A stretch of DNA of 64,000 nucleotides. It comes from Ridgeia piscesae. Lineage: Eukaryota; Annelida; Polychaeta; Sabellida; Siboglinidae. Positions within the stretch are counted from its first letter, which is position 1; each line of letters starts with the position of its first letter. The stretch is taken from positions 553,501-617,500 of the forward strand of contig JAODUO010000053.1 of assembly GCA_025642075.2 (NCBI GenBank). The letters are read 5' to 3'. The notes beneath the pieces are model-generated. The model was given only the letters and a program-made list of their open reading frames with translations. It searched no databases and was not told the DNA's origin. Of this stretch, positions 1 through 13,299 are shown in pieces. A program made the position numbers and the translations under genes.

Positions 1-1565
1 GCAAACCATACTTAGACACATCCACCCAAAAGCTCGAGGTCATGATTAAGTTATCTTTGACAATTATACGAAAGTATCCTCATTGAAGGAAGCAATGCAG
101 TGCAGAGACAATTCTAAGGGAATACAATCTAACTTACTAGACGATTCACCGTGCATCTGGCTGAAAATGTCATCGACAGGAGAACTGCTGAGAACCTAGT
201 GACCATGATACGCAGTGATGTCAAAACAAACTCCGACTGTCTACATGTGTGAGCATAGGGGAAGAAGTAGGCAGTTGCATGTTTCAACATACTGTGGAAG
301 TTGCAGAAACATATTTATAGTCTACCTATACTCCCATGGCACTGATGTCCTGCTCTTGGCTCTTTGCTGGGAGCCACAACTGTGTGCCAGCTTCACAGCA
401 TTTCTTCCACCAAGGCTTCAAGTCGAACTGTACTTGCTGCACTGGCTGGGTTCGTAGAAGGAGCCGTACCGTCCGCTGAAGTGGTCAAGGGCTTTGTAGA
501 GTTTTTGTGTACATGATGATGTCTTAGATGGCTCTACATTATCCTGTGAATGGACTCTGGTGGCACCTGTTCAAACTACTGAACCATGAATAAAGATTAG
601 ACAAACACTGACATACCCATAGTGCATGGTTGGAGCATAGCACATGTACGGGCGAGTGTTTGTTCATGGGACGTAGTCTTAGACCCAATCATCCCCAAAT
701 CTATGGAGTTTGCATAGCAGCAGCAAGATGGTTGACTGTTGTCAGTGCAAAGGAATGAAACACCAGCTCCAGAACCAGTCTAGTGTCAGTTTTGCAGCTA
801 ACGCAATACAGCTGTACAATAAAAAAAAATCGTTCTCATTTTGACGCAAATCACATGATCACCAAAAGTGGCTGCACGAAAGGTTACTCAGGGCAGTATC
901 GGTGGTGCCTAAAAGCCAACATGGATGTCAGGGGAGGGGGTGGATGAATAGCTTGGGAGTTCGCATATGGATTGTTTGTTTTTAATATTTGAATTGATAC
1001 TGTCCATTTTACAGAATATCTAGATTACATCTTTAAAAACGTCGCCTAAAACACTTATATTTTCACTTCACCTTCAAGGTAGATCTCAAAACGTGGAATA
1101 TAATAGGCTCTCTTAAGATTTGGAAATAAGAGGGTTTGGTGGGCGCCATCTTTAAAATTGGCAGACATTTTGACATAAACTTAAGCTGTGAAAATAATAG
1201 ATTTTGTCGGGAGACATATCTTATAATGGTGGCTATTACAAAATGGGGAATATTTGAAAGTCACTAACGGGCAAAAGCAATACAATGTAAATAATCATAT
1301 CTAAAAACCCTACTTTTTGGCATCGATTTTGTAGCTCTAGATTAGGTAGTTCTTAAGATATGGATAAATGGCTTAGCCGGACGCCATCTTTTTAAATAAC
1401 GGATATAGTAATGTTAGTGAAGGTCAAGTGTACATTGTTGTATATCGCTATCCACCAAGCTTTCCAATATCGTCGTCATTACTTCTCGATGTGACGTAGT
1501 TTTTTAATATTGTGACATTTGTATTGACGACCGCCTTCTTTACAAATGGCGGGGGTGAAAGCCAG
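1..1565. other. No gene recognised; old repeat with periodic CGCCAT motifs
   Basis: I see no coding exon here. From about 900 on, an imperfect CGCCATcTTTnAAAATnG-type inverted motif recurs near 1141, 1380 and 1530. A related motif follows the neighbouring CR1 insertion near 4154. This suggests an older repetitive element that the CR1 copy interrupted. Short ORFs in this stretch have no recognisable domain. Confidence 0.4.
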
Positions 1566-1574
1566 AGTATTATC

Positions 1575-3946
1575 AAAGAAGTGAGTAAACGGGACTGTAT
1601 TATTATGGGGGATTTTAACCATGGGCATATACAGTGGACATCTCTACAGAGTACCGGGAGAGAGGATCAAGAGTTTTTAAATTTAGTACAAGATAGTTTC
1701 CTTTCTCAACATGTGTTAGAAGCAACCAGGGGCGAGAACGTGTTAGACATAGTATTGAGCTCACAGAAGGAATTTGTTGATAATGTCAAGATATGTGAGC
1801 CACTGGGGTGTAGTGATCACAACCAGATACATTTTATCATCAAAGTAAAGGGAGAACGGAATAGAAAAATAAGGTACAGGAAAAATTTTCACAAAGGAAG
1901 ATATAAGGACATGAGGGAATATTTAGCAAAGATAGACTGGAATATCACACTGAAGAATAAGACAGCAACAGAATGCTGGAATATTTTAATGAGTGAAATT
2001 GACTGCGTCGTTGACAAATTTGTCCCCTTGAAAAAACAGGGGAAACGGTCAAAGAAGAAACACTTATCGAAGGAAGCCATTAGAAAAATCAAGTACAAGC
2101 AAATGATGTGGAAGACATATAGACATACCGGAAGTGAAGAAGACTATAGCATTTATAAAGAAGCACTTAATCAAGCTACAGCTGAAATTAGAAATTCAAA
2201 GAGAAGCTACAAACAAAAAATAGCTTTTAATATAAAACATGACAGCAAGAGTTTTTATGCGTATGTTCGAAGTAAACAGAAAGTTCAGGATAAGGTCGGT
2301 CCTCTAGAAGGTAGTGATGGAAACATAATAACAGAGGATTCTTAATGGCAGAAAACCTAAATGAGTACTTTAGTTCGGTGTTTACCAGGGAAGATATTAG
2401 TATATTACCAGTACTTGAGACTAAGTTCGAAGGGAGAGAGTTTGACTATTTAGGACAACTAATTGTAACCCCAACAATGGTAGCTATGAAAATAAGAGAT
2501 ATGAAGGATAATAAATCACCTGGAGTAGATGGGATTCCTTCCAAATTACTATTGGAAATTGTAGAACAAATCAGCATACCGCTTGCAACAGTGTTCAATT
2601 TGTCATTAGAGGAGGGAATAGTTCCGTTAGAATGGAAAGAAGCAAACATTATACCATTATTTAAAAAAGGTTCGAGAAACAAGTCAGAGAACTATAGACC
2701 AGTGAGTTTAACATCGGTGATTTGCAAACTATTAGAAAGACTAATTAAAGATCACCTGGTTGATTTTCTTGTTAAAAATAAATTGATAAACCCATCTCAA
2801 CATGGGTTTTTAAAAGCGAGGTCATGCTTAACAAATATGTTATGTTTTTTGGAAGATGTCACAAAGTGGCTAGATGAGGGATCACCAGTAGATATAATCT
2901 ACTTAGATTTTAAAAAGCCTTTGACAAAGTGCCACACCAAAGACTACTACTTAAACTAAAGGCCCATGGCATAGGAAATGGAATGATCAACTGGATAGAA
3001 AAATGGCTTATTGGTAGAAGACAAAGAGTAGTAGTTGATGGGGAGGTTTCAAACTGGAAACCGGTTTTGAGTGGAGTACCGCAGGGATATATATATCAAT
3101 GATTTGGATGATGACATAACAAGCAAGGTGTTGAAGTTTGCGGACGACACAAAAGTGTTTAGAAAAATTAAAAGTGATGCAGATAGACAGCAGTTACAAG
3201 ATGATCTTAATAAGTTGATAGAATGGTCTGAGAAGTGGCAAATGCTGTTTAATTTTGGAAAGTGTAAGTGCCTTCACACAGGACATGGGAATGAAGATGC
3301 ACAATATACAATGGGTGATACTGTACTAAATACTACCTTAAAGGAAAAGGACTTAGGGTTAACTATTAGTGCTGACATGAAGGTATCAGAGCAGTGTGGA
3401 ATTGCAGCAGCGAAGGGAAACCAAATTCTTGGATTAATTAGGCGAAATATAGTGTACAAAGAAAAAGAACTAATAATACCGCTGTATAAAACAATAGTTA
3501 GGCCTCACTTAGAATATTGTATACAAGCATGGAGGCCATATCGCAAGAAGGATATTGATATGCTAGAAAGAGTACAAAGGAGAGCAACCAAAATGATACC
3601 AAAACTCAGGAATATTAGTTATGAAATGCGTCTAAAAGAATGTGGCTTAACAACACTAGAAACCAGAAGATTGAGAGGAGATCAGATTGAGGTGTTTAAA
3701 ATATTGAATGGATATGAAAATATTGACAGAAATATTTTTTTCACAGTCAAGGAAGAGAGAAGGACTAGAGGACATGGAGTTACATTAGCAAAGAAGCAGT
3801 GTAGACTAGATATTAGAAAATTTTCATTTTCACAAAGAACAGTAAACGAATGGAACAGATTATCAGCTGATTGTGTAGGTGCTAGCAGTGTTAATATATT
3901 TAAAAATAAAATTGACATATACCTAAGAAGGGCGGGGTATACTTAG
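1575..3946 (+). pseudogene. CR1 ORF2 relic (endonuclease-reverse transcriptase)
   Basis: The broken ORF2 of CR1 copy A. The endonuclease part (1575-1850) has the GDFNH and SDHNQ motifs, and a basic linker follows to 2345, where a TAA breaks the frame. The reverse transcriptase runs from 2345. Motif A (YLDFKK then FDKVPH) is split by a one-base loss in an A-run near 2917. Motif B (GVPQG) is joined directly to YINDL by a deletion of roughly 27 nt near 3086, which removes the SxLGPxLF stretch. The catalytic FADD box is intact near 3142. The C-terminal region (LxTRRxRGDxIEVFKI, then FSFSQRTVNEWNRL) is typical of CR1. With three lesions the copy cannot be active. Confidence 0.88.
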
Positions 3947-3993
3947 ATAGATAGGTTGGACTCTCGATAAGCCAAATGGCTTCCTAGTCCACC

Positions 3994-4023
3994 TGCCATC
4001 TAGAGTTGAATCTCTAGGTGGCA
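3994..4023 (+). other. Conserved 3'-terminal hairpin of CR1 copy A
   Basis: Twelve-base arms TGCCATCTAGAG and CTCTAGGTGGCA enclose a 6-nt loop, with a single G-U-type mismatch. The same hairpin lies at 4811-4840 and, inverted, at 20221-20250, each just before the tandem tail. It is probably the structure the element's reverse transcriptase recognises, but that role is inferred. Confidence 0.7.
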
Positions 4024-4050
4024 ATCTTGTTAAATCTCTTGTTAAATTCC

Positions 4051-4566
4051 AAAAAAATTATATTTGAAATCCTTGTCTCATGAAACATATATCCATACAC
4101 CACAAGTATTACTCTAGATGAAAAAGTTATTAAAATAAGGGGAAATAAAATTTGGCGGCCACTTTTTTAAATGACCGCTAAATCACTATGGGACCAAATA
4201 GAAAAATAGCAACATGGGTTTTAAGTTCTAAATACTATTTAGTTTACTTTAAAACCATTTGCCAAAATTATACCAAAAATATGCCTCTTTTACATTTGAC
4301 GACATATTAACTTGTGAAATGCATGTAATAATGAAAGTTGTCATTACTGTCAAGACAACACATACATTTCGAATGGTATCTGATGGTGATGTTTCGTTAC
4401 CAAGTATTTTAACTGGAAAGTAATCGACAATCTTGTTTCGTTGTTGGTTTATACCAGTAATAATTAGACCAGTTTTATCCATCCAAGATAATATGTCATT
4501 TACAGTTGACATAGATGTATGTGTATTCGTTTGTGAAAGTGGTATATAAATGTGTGTGTCATTAGG
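4051..4566. other. No gene recognised between CR1 copies
   Basis: AT-rich sequence holding the CGGCCAcTTTTTTAAATGACCG motif near 4154, which matches the periodic motif upstream of CR1 copy A. A minus-strand ORF here has no recognisable domain. Confidence 0.3.
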
Positions 4567-4862
4567 TAAGCAGAGAGAAGGACTAGAGAACATGAAGCTA
4601 TATTAACAAAAAAGCAGTGTAGACAAGATATGAGAAAATTGTCATTTACACAAAAACAGTAAATGAATGGAACAGATTATCAGCTGACAATGTAGGTGCT
4701 AGTAGTATTAATATGCTAAAAAATAAAATCGACATATATCTCAGAAGGGCGAGATACTCTTAGATAGATAGGTTGGAATGTCGATTAGGCAAAGGGCTTC
4801 CTTGTCCACCTGCCATCTAGAGTTGATTCTCTAGGTGGCTATCTTGTTAAATCTAAATCTAA
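4567..4862 (+). mobile_element. CR1 3'-end fragment, copy B
   Basis: About 290 bp matching the last part of CR1 copy A, from the GRRTRxH-coding region to the terminal hairpin (4811-4840) and an AAATCT tandem tail. It is strongly 5'-truncated and its coding part is frame-disrupted, for example at the FTQK/TVNEWNRL junction. It shares strand and 3' structure with copy A but differs at many positions, so it is an independent, older insertion. Confidence 0.85.
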
Positions 4863-5515
4863 ATTCCAGGGTACAATTTCCCCCTTCTCCCCCGCCGTTC
4901 TCGCGTCTATTGTCATCTCCACTAATGACATCGGAAGACGGGACGGGAATGGTGATGCTATTTGTTCACCGCCATGCCCTTGTATAAACTAAGTTTCAGA
5001 ACTGCGCTGTTCGCCCAATCAATTACCAGGACGCGAAAGATCGAACACGTTCTATAACGCCAGTACGTGTTATGTGAACAATACATTGGCTTCCAGTGAA
5101 ATGCCGCCCCTCCGCGTCCAGGTGCCTATAAAGTCCCAACCGATTGTTCCGGCAAACATGAGTGATGTGCTAAAACATCAACCCACTCAGGTCTAACGGA
5201 GAAGTCAATTTTTGTCGTACCTGTGCTATGGATTGTAACTAACGGTGAACGGTGTTTCAGCCGACACGATACTGTAGAACGATATACATGGGAACACTAA
5301 ACACCTGAACACCCTTTCAAGGGCCACTTAAACACACCTCTTTAAACTAACGTAATTGAGTCACGATCTCGTTTTTATTACTAATCACCTACTCGCAATG
5401 TTTTATTCATGTGTCTTTTCTCAGGTCTCAGGTAGTTGACTCCAAACTTGGGCTAACGCAGGAGGTTGTAGTGCTTCTTTTGTGTTGTAGTGCGTTTGGT
5501 TGTATGTTTGTTTGT
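4863..5515. other. No gene recognised
   Basis: Non-repetitive sequence with somewhat higher GC than its surroundings. I find no convincing exon, RNA gene or element on either strand. Confidence 0.3.
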
Positions 5516-5518
5516 TAT

Positions 5519-6018
5519 AGCTTATTTTTTGTTTGTTTGTTTGTTTGTTTTACAAGCAATTTAGGTGATTGGGTGTTGTCAAGGGGAAGTTCATTATTGC
5601 TGCTTGAAAAGCTACGGGGTTTTCTATTTCAGTAATGTGTGGTGGGATCATATTCCAGATGCGAATTGCACGGGGGTAAAAGGAGAACACTGCAGTGTTG
5701 ATGCGGCACCCCAGCGGGTGCCTATGTAATGGCCACGGTTTTTTATGGTTTTATTAGGCCCGGTGGTGGTGTGACGTTGATTATGTTATTTAAAATGTTG
5801 TAAAATGTCAAGGCTTGTTTGATAATCCTGCGTCGCTCAAGAGTGGGCCATCCAAGGGTGGCTATTAGGTCTGTTGTGACTGTTTGGCGTCGATGGTCGT
5901 TTTTGACCAATCTGGCTGCACAGTGCTGTACCTTTTCAAGATGTTTAATTTTGGTAGTGGTGTGTGGATTCCATATAGGAGAGGCATAGTCAAGTTTTGG
6001 TCGGACTAGCATGTTACT
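5519..6018 (-). mobile_element. Non-LTR retrotransposon RT C-terminal fragment
   Basis: On the minus strand an open stretch from about 6018 to 5743 encodes the region following the reverse transcriptase palm and thumb. It reads LVRPKLDYASPIWNP, then KIKHLEKVQHCAARLV, then LGWPTLERRRIIKQ. This motif order is shared by CR1, Jockey and L2 ORF2 proteins. The frame continues, shifted, to about 5640 (FTPVQFASGI). A (TTTG)n tract at about 5519-5555, which is (CAAA)n on the coding strand, could be the element's 3' tail. The family differs from the CR1 copies next door. It is a dead 5'-truncated copy. Confidence 0.8.
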
Positions 6019-6434
6019 ACAAGTGTAATTCGTGTTTGTTTATTTGTTTATTATGTTTAAATCAGCTCTCTTTACGCTCTTCTACATTGCTTATTTTTTA
6101 AGTAATATATATTTTCAGTTTTATTTAGTTGCTGCATTTTGGTATAAAACGCCCGAGCACATGTTACACTATTTAAGTGGATTCGAGCGCAATATAAATT
6201 CATATAAAATATAAAATAAACACGTTTTGATTCCACGGTAGACAATCATATGCATAGCAATCGCCAATATGTATCACCGTGACGGGGGCATCACCATATC
6301 AGGGAAATGGTGTCCGGCAGTGGCTCCAGTGCCTTCCAGGTTGCTCTCTATCGAGACACGACGGCGTTACCCAACCGGCCCGCCCGCCTCTCCATGCAGT
6401 TGTTCACCTGTCGTGATACATTAAACTGACTTAC

Positions 6435-6489
6435 CTGCGCTGACAGCAACAATGAGTCCGAGAACAGACAAGAGCCGGCTGATCGTCAT
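6435..6489 (-). CDS. Probable signal-peptide first exon of a secreted protein
   Basis: On the minus strand an ATG (6489-6487) opens MTISRLLSVLGLIVAVSA, followed by one base and a perfect GTAAGTCAG donor. The peptide has a basic residue near the start, a hydrophobic core and a small-residue A-x-A-like end, as in secretory signal peptides. First exons of secreted proteins often end in phase 1 just after the signal sequence, as this one does at 6435. A TATA-like GCATTTTATC lies about 110-120 bp upstream (near 6600-6611). I could not find the following exons at lower coordinates, so the product is unknown. It could be a chance ORF, but the start, signal and donor agree. Confidence 0.5.
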
Positions 6490-7518
6490 AGTTGTCGCGT
6501 CGTCAGGTGTTTTGATGCCGTAGAACAACGACTATCCACCCTCTAATGACAGTCTTGTTAAACAACGGAGTAGCCAGGGCCTTCACTGTAGACGTGTGTG
6601 ATAAAATGCACTAACTCTTAGCTCCGTCTTGGCTATCAGGTGAGTGCCCCCACGACTACGTATGACACAATAAATGTACAAGAAGCTGCGTGATTTACAG
6701 CTTGTGCGTTGACGCCTGCTCCGACACGACGGGGTGGCTGTGTGCTCTGACACTCCGTTGGCCCAGACATATTGCCCAGCTAAATGGGCATTTCGTGACA
6801 GTTAAAACCTAGATTAATTCAATGTTTGCGAGCGCTTGTGTTTGTGTGAATGTCAATCGGTAAGGCAGCCAACTTTGCGGCATTCAAATGATTGATAAAT
6901 TACATTTAAACACTTCCAGGTGTCACGGTGACCGCGAAGAAGTTTAAGAGTTTAGCAAAAGTGCTGACATATAATAATAAATTGTGTTTCCGTGTTTGTT
7001 TAGTTTACAATGCGATTCGGATCTTAACACATGCGTTAGTCCATGCTACCTTGCCAACCGTTATATGTTTTAATAAAGGATCTGTCTACATACGCAGATC
7101 TATGATCTATTTAGGTTTGTTTCAGCCATTTGTATCCAATTGGCCGCCACAAATGTAATCGTGTCGTGAATAAAATATGGCGGTTAGAATTGGCGCATGA
7201 TATTGATGCAATTTCCATGCAAACGACATGTCCACAAAAAGATAATTGGTACTTATATGGGACTACAGGTTAAACATGACACCAAATTCGTGTAATTATA
7301 AAAAAAATCACAAATACTATAATGGTCAGTCTCTTGAAGTAATTACCAACTGAAGGTATTTAGGAAACCCTGCACGTAGGAACGCAGCCTATGTGACGTA
7401 ACTATGTATCGCGCCCGTTCGCCAACATGTTCATGTGCAGTGTACCGTGAAACTTGATATTCAGGGTGTCTACAAATGCAGGCCTAAAGGCTCTGTCCGT
7501 GCGTGAGCGTAAATTGTG
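6490..7518. other. No gene recognised
   Basis: Intergenic-looking sequence. The part near 6500-6700 may be the promoter of the signal-peptide exon on the minus strand. Plus-strand ORF 6928-7158 has no domain I can identify. Confidence 0.3.
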
Positions 7519-7523
7519 TGCTT

Positions 7524-8030
7524 AGTTTACCTTGAATTTACCTTGAATCCTCTTCTACTACGTAGTCGAGGAGTTGACGAGGAAGGGAGTCAATCGCTGA
7601 CTCGTGTAATCCTCCGCCCTATTTCGTAGATACTTGTCAATGTGACCCTTAAATTGGTTGACGCTTGCGGACATAACAGCACTTCCAGGAAGTCTATTCC
7701 AATCGTTTACTATCCTTTGAGTGAAAGAGTACTTTCGTATATCAAGCCTAGAGTGTAATTTGTGTATTTTGTAAGGGTGCCCTCTTATTTTGCCATCCTC
7801 ATTTTCCATAATAAAGAAATCGGTAGGAAAAATACTATCCAACCCATTTATTATTTTAAAAACTTCCAATAAATCGGCTCTCATCCTTCTTGTTTCCAAA
7901 GTTGTTATTTTTAGTATTCTTAGTCGACCTGGATAGTCTAAATGCCTTAATTCAGGAATAATCCTGCTCATCCTTCGTTGTATAGAATCTAATAAATATA
8001 TATCTTTCTGTTTAAATGGGCGCAAAAAGG
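7524..8030 (-). mobile_element. CR1-type retrotransposon 3' fragment, different family (copy D)
   Basis: A minus-strand frame (8025-7558) encodes the C-terminal part of a CR1-like ORF2: RRMSRIIPELRHLDYPGRL, LETRRMRADLLEVFKI, SFTQRIVNDWNRLPGS, then a stop. It is only distantly similar to the CR1 copies at 1566 and 20205, so it is a separate family. The 3' end carries two tandem ATTCAAGGTAA units (7526-7548), the short-repeat tail style of CR1. The copy is 5'-truncated near 8030, where unrelated sequence begins. Confidence 0.88.
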
Positions 8031-8655
8031 CAAACGTTACATCCTATGTAACTTCCGCGGTAATCGTGCAGTCCGTTTCTTCAGTTGAACAAAAATAATG
8101 TATGCGTAACTGATGTTTCAAAATAGAAAAAATTATCGTGTCTACGTTTTTTTTTATCGTGACTTTTTTTATCGTGACTCTTTCCGTTCTTTAAAATAGT
8201 AAACTTTCTGCTTATTTTGAATGTAAGTTTAGCACAGAGTATTTATGTCAGTGCGTTTAAAGAAATTCATTCTAGAACTGTCTTGGAATCATAAACAAAA
8301 CAACTAAAACATAATCAGTAATGAAATTTATTGAAGTGCTGGGTTAACAGGAAAAGTCAGTATTCTTCACTGAAAAAATAAGGGTGACAACACGGTAAGT
8401 AACTGTAAGTTGTCTTCCGTTGTGTGCATTTGCAACATTTCTTAGGCTTTGAGAAAATATGTAAAAGTTAATGCCCTGCATGCTGCAACCATACTTTTAC
8501 GCCACGTTTCGTCTTCAGCCTAATTCTGAACGTGTTAAGTTAGTGACTTTGACTTATACACATAAGCTTTATCACTCCGTGTCGGCCATCAGCGATTCTT
8601 CTCCACCGGACAGAATTTGGGCATTTTTCATTTCCTGACATTTATATTTCCATTC
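8031..8655. other. No gene recognised
   Basis: AT-rich intergenic sequence without recognisable exon or element. Confidence 0.3.
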
Positions 8656-8667
8656 TGCTTGTGCCAT

Positions 8668-8816
8668 CTCCCCTCCGTCCCTCCGTCCCTCCGTCTCCTC
8701 TCCTCCCCTCCGTCCCTCCGTCCCTCCGTCCCTCCGTCCCTCCGTCCCTCCGTCCCTCCGTCCCTCCCTCCCTCCCTCCCTCCCTCCCTCCCTCCCTCCC
8801 TCCCTCCCTCCCTCCC
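8668..8816. repeat. CCCTCCGT / CCTC low-complexity tract
   Basis: About a dozen CCCTCCGT units pass into pure CCTC repeats. Apparent serine/proline ORFs on the plus strand and Gly/Arg ORFs on the minus strand are by-products of the repeat. The tract is strongly strand-asymmetric (pyrimidine on +) and could adopt triplex structure. It lies about 0.9 kb upstream of the NEDD8 start codon. Confidence 0.95.
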
Positions 8817-8829
8817 CATTTCTCTACGC

Positions 8830-9719
8830 CACATGTTTCTCGGCCGTCCATTTTCCTTTTTGTCTTGCGGGTTCCATCTTAGTGCCTGTCTTGTGGTGTG
8901 GTGTGGTGCGGTGGTTTGTCTTCTGTAGTGTGTGACTTATCCAGTTCCTAATCCTCTTTCTGGTCTGCTTTTCAATTGGTTTTAGTTGGTTCTGGTCACC
9001 ATATTCTTATAATTCACCTTAGTCACTTATTACAAAAGTTTGGATCTTTTGCAGCATTGATGTCGTCACACGCCATATCTACATTAGAGCTCTAGCATCG
9101 CTTTAGCATTTGAACTTAAAATGGCTAGCTTTGTTGATAATGAAATTAATTTGTATTTTCATATCGTGTTGAGTACGATGACAGCTGCCAATGTTCTGTA
9201 ACGTAAATTATCGTAATTTCTTTTGAATTGTTTAAATATGGTATATTGGGCTAAGGGGGTTACGTGTATAATCCAACTGTTTACTTTCTGTTTTTAACCT
9301 TATACATATATGTTATATCATTATATGCACTTATATAGTGACTTCTGTGCCACTATGGAGTACTTTAAGTTTAGCCTTTTGTAGTAAACACCCCAGTTTC
9401 TGTTTTAGAGACAGTGGTGATTTTGAATCTAGTTTCCCTTTGCAGAAACTAATATATTTACATAAAAGATAATAAATTATTTGGGCAAAGAGCGTTTCAC
9501 TGAATGTTCATAGTTTTGGGAATGGCGTTTTCTTTTTATTCATGACATACATCGCCATCTTCTGGAATGCTTCGTGAATGTGTTTCGTTCGCTTCCGACA
9601 GAGGGCGCCATAGAACGCGCTCGTGATTAAATTTCCAAGGTGCAAATATATCCGTGACACAGAGCGGAAGTCACAAATTCTTAATCAGTGGTGGTGCTGG
9701 CAAGTAAATAAATTGCAAA
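8830..9719. other. NEDD8 upstream region / 5' UTR
   Basis: No other gene is seen. The last 150 bases before the NEDD8 ATG contain GAGGGCGCCAT and a GC-rich patch, compatible with a TATA-less housekeeping promoter and a short 5' UTR. The start site cannot be fixed from the sequence alone. Confidence 0.35.
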
Positions 9720-13081
<3,362 letters not shown>

Positions 13082-13283
13082 GATAGACGGTGATGTGTTC
13101 ACCAGGTTATAGCAGACGGATGGACTTTCATTGACGGATTGTGCTGTATGGTTATAGCCCGGGGCAGCCGTGTATACTCTGGCTTCCGGAATGTGGGTAC
13201 AACGATGCAGACACAATGGGAAACAGCTTCCACAAGCTCCCATTCGACCTGTGATGCTATTTAATCTCGGTATTTACAGGTGA

Positions 13284-13289
13284 AATAAA
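13284..13289 (+). terminator. NEDD8 polyadenylation signal AATAAA
   Basis: AATAAA lies 203 nt after the NEDD8 stop codon within an AT-rich stretch and is the first canonical hexamer downstream. It is the likely 3' end signal, though transcript data would be needed to fix the cleavage site. Confidence 0.6.
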
Positions 13290-13299
13290 TGTTCAAGAC

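Larger units (their letters stand above)
1566..4050 (+). mobile_element. CR1-type non-LTR retrotransposon, 5'-truncated copy A
   Basis: This is the 3' two thirds of a CR1-clade element. It begins inside the apurinic-like endonuclease domain (GDFNH, then SDHNQIHF) and continues through the linker and reverse transcriptase to a 3' UTR. The UTR ends in a hairpin and a short CTTGTTAAAT tandem tail. The 5' boundary is placed where similarity to the longer minus-strand copy (20205-23990) stops, at about 1566. The tail ends at about 4050. There is no poly(A), as expected of CR1 elements, which end in short tandem repeats. The flanks carry an older repeat, so the insertion looks nested. Confidence 0.9.

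Noticed and set aside
8617..8928. Pro/Ser-rich ORF with hydrophobic start
   Set aside because: The core is the CCCTCCGT/CCTC tract. The hydrophobic start alone is not enough and no splice site follows.
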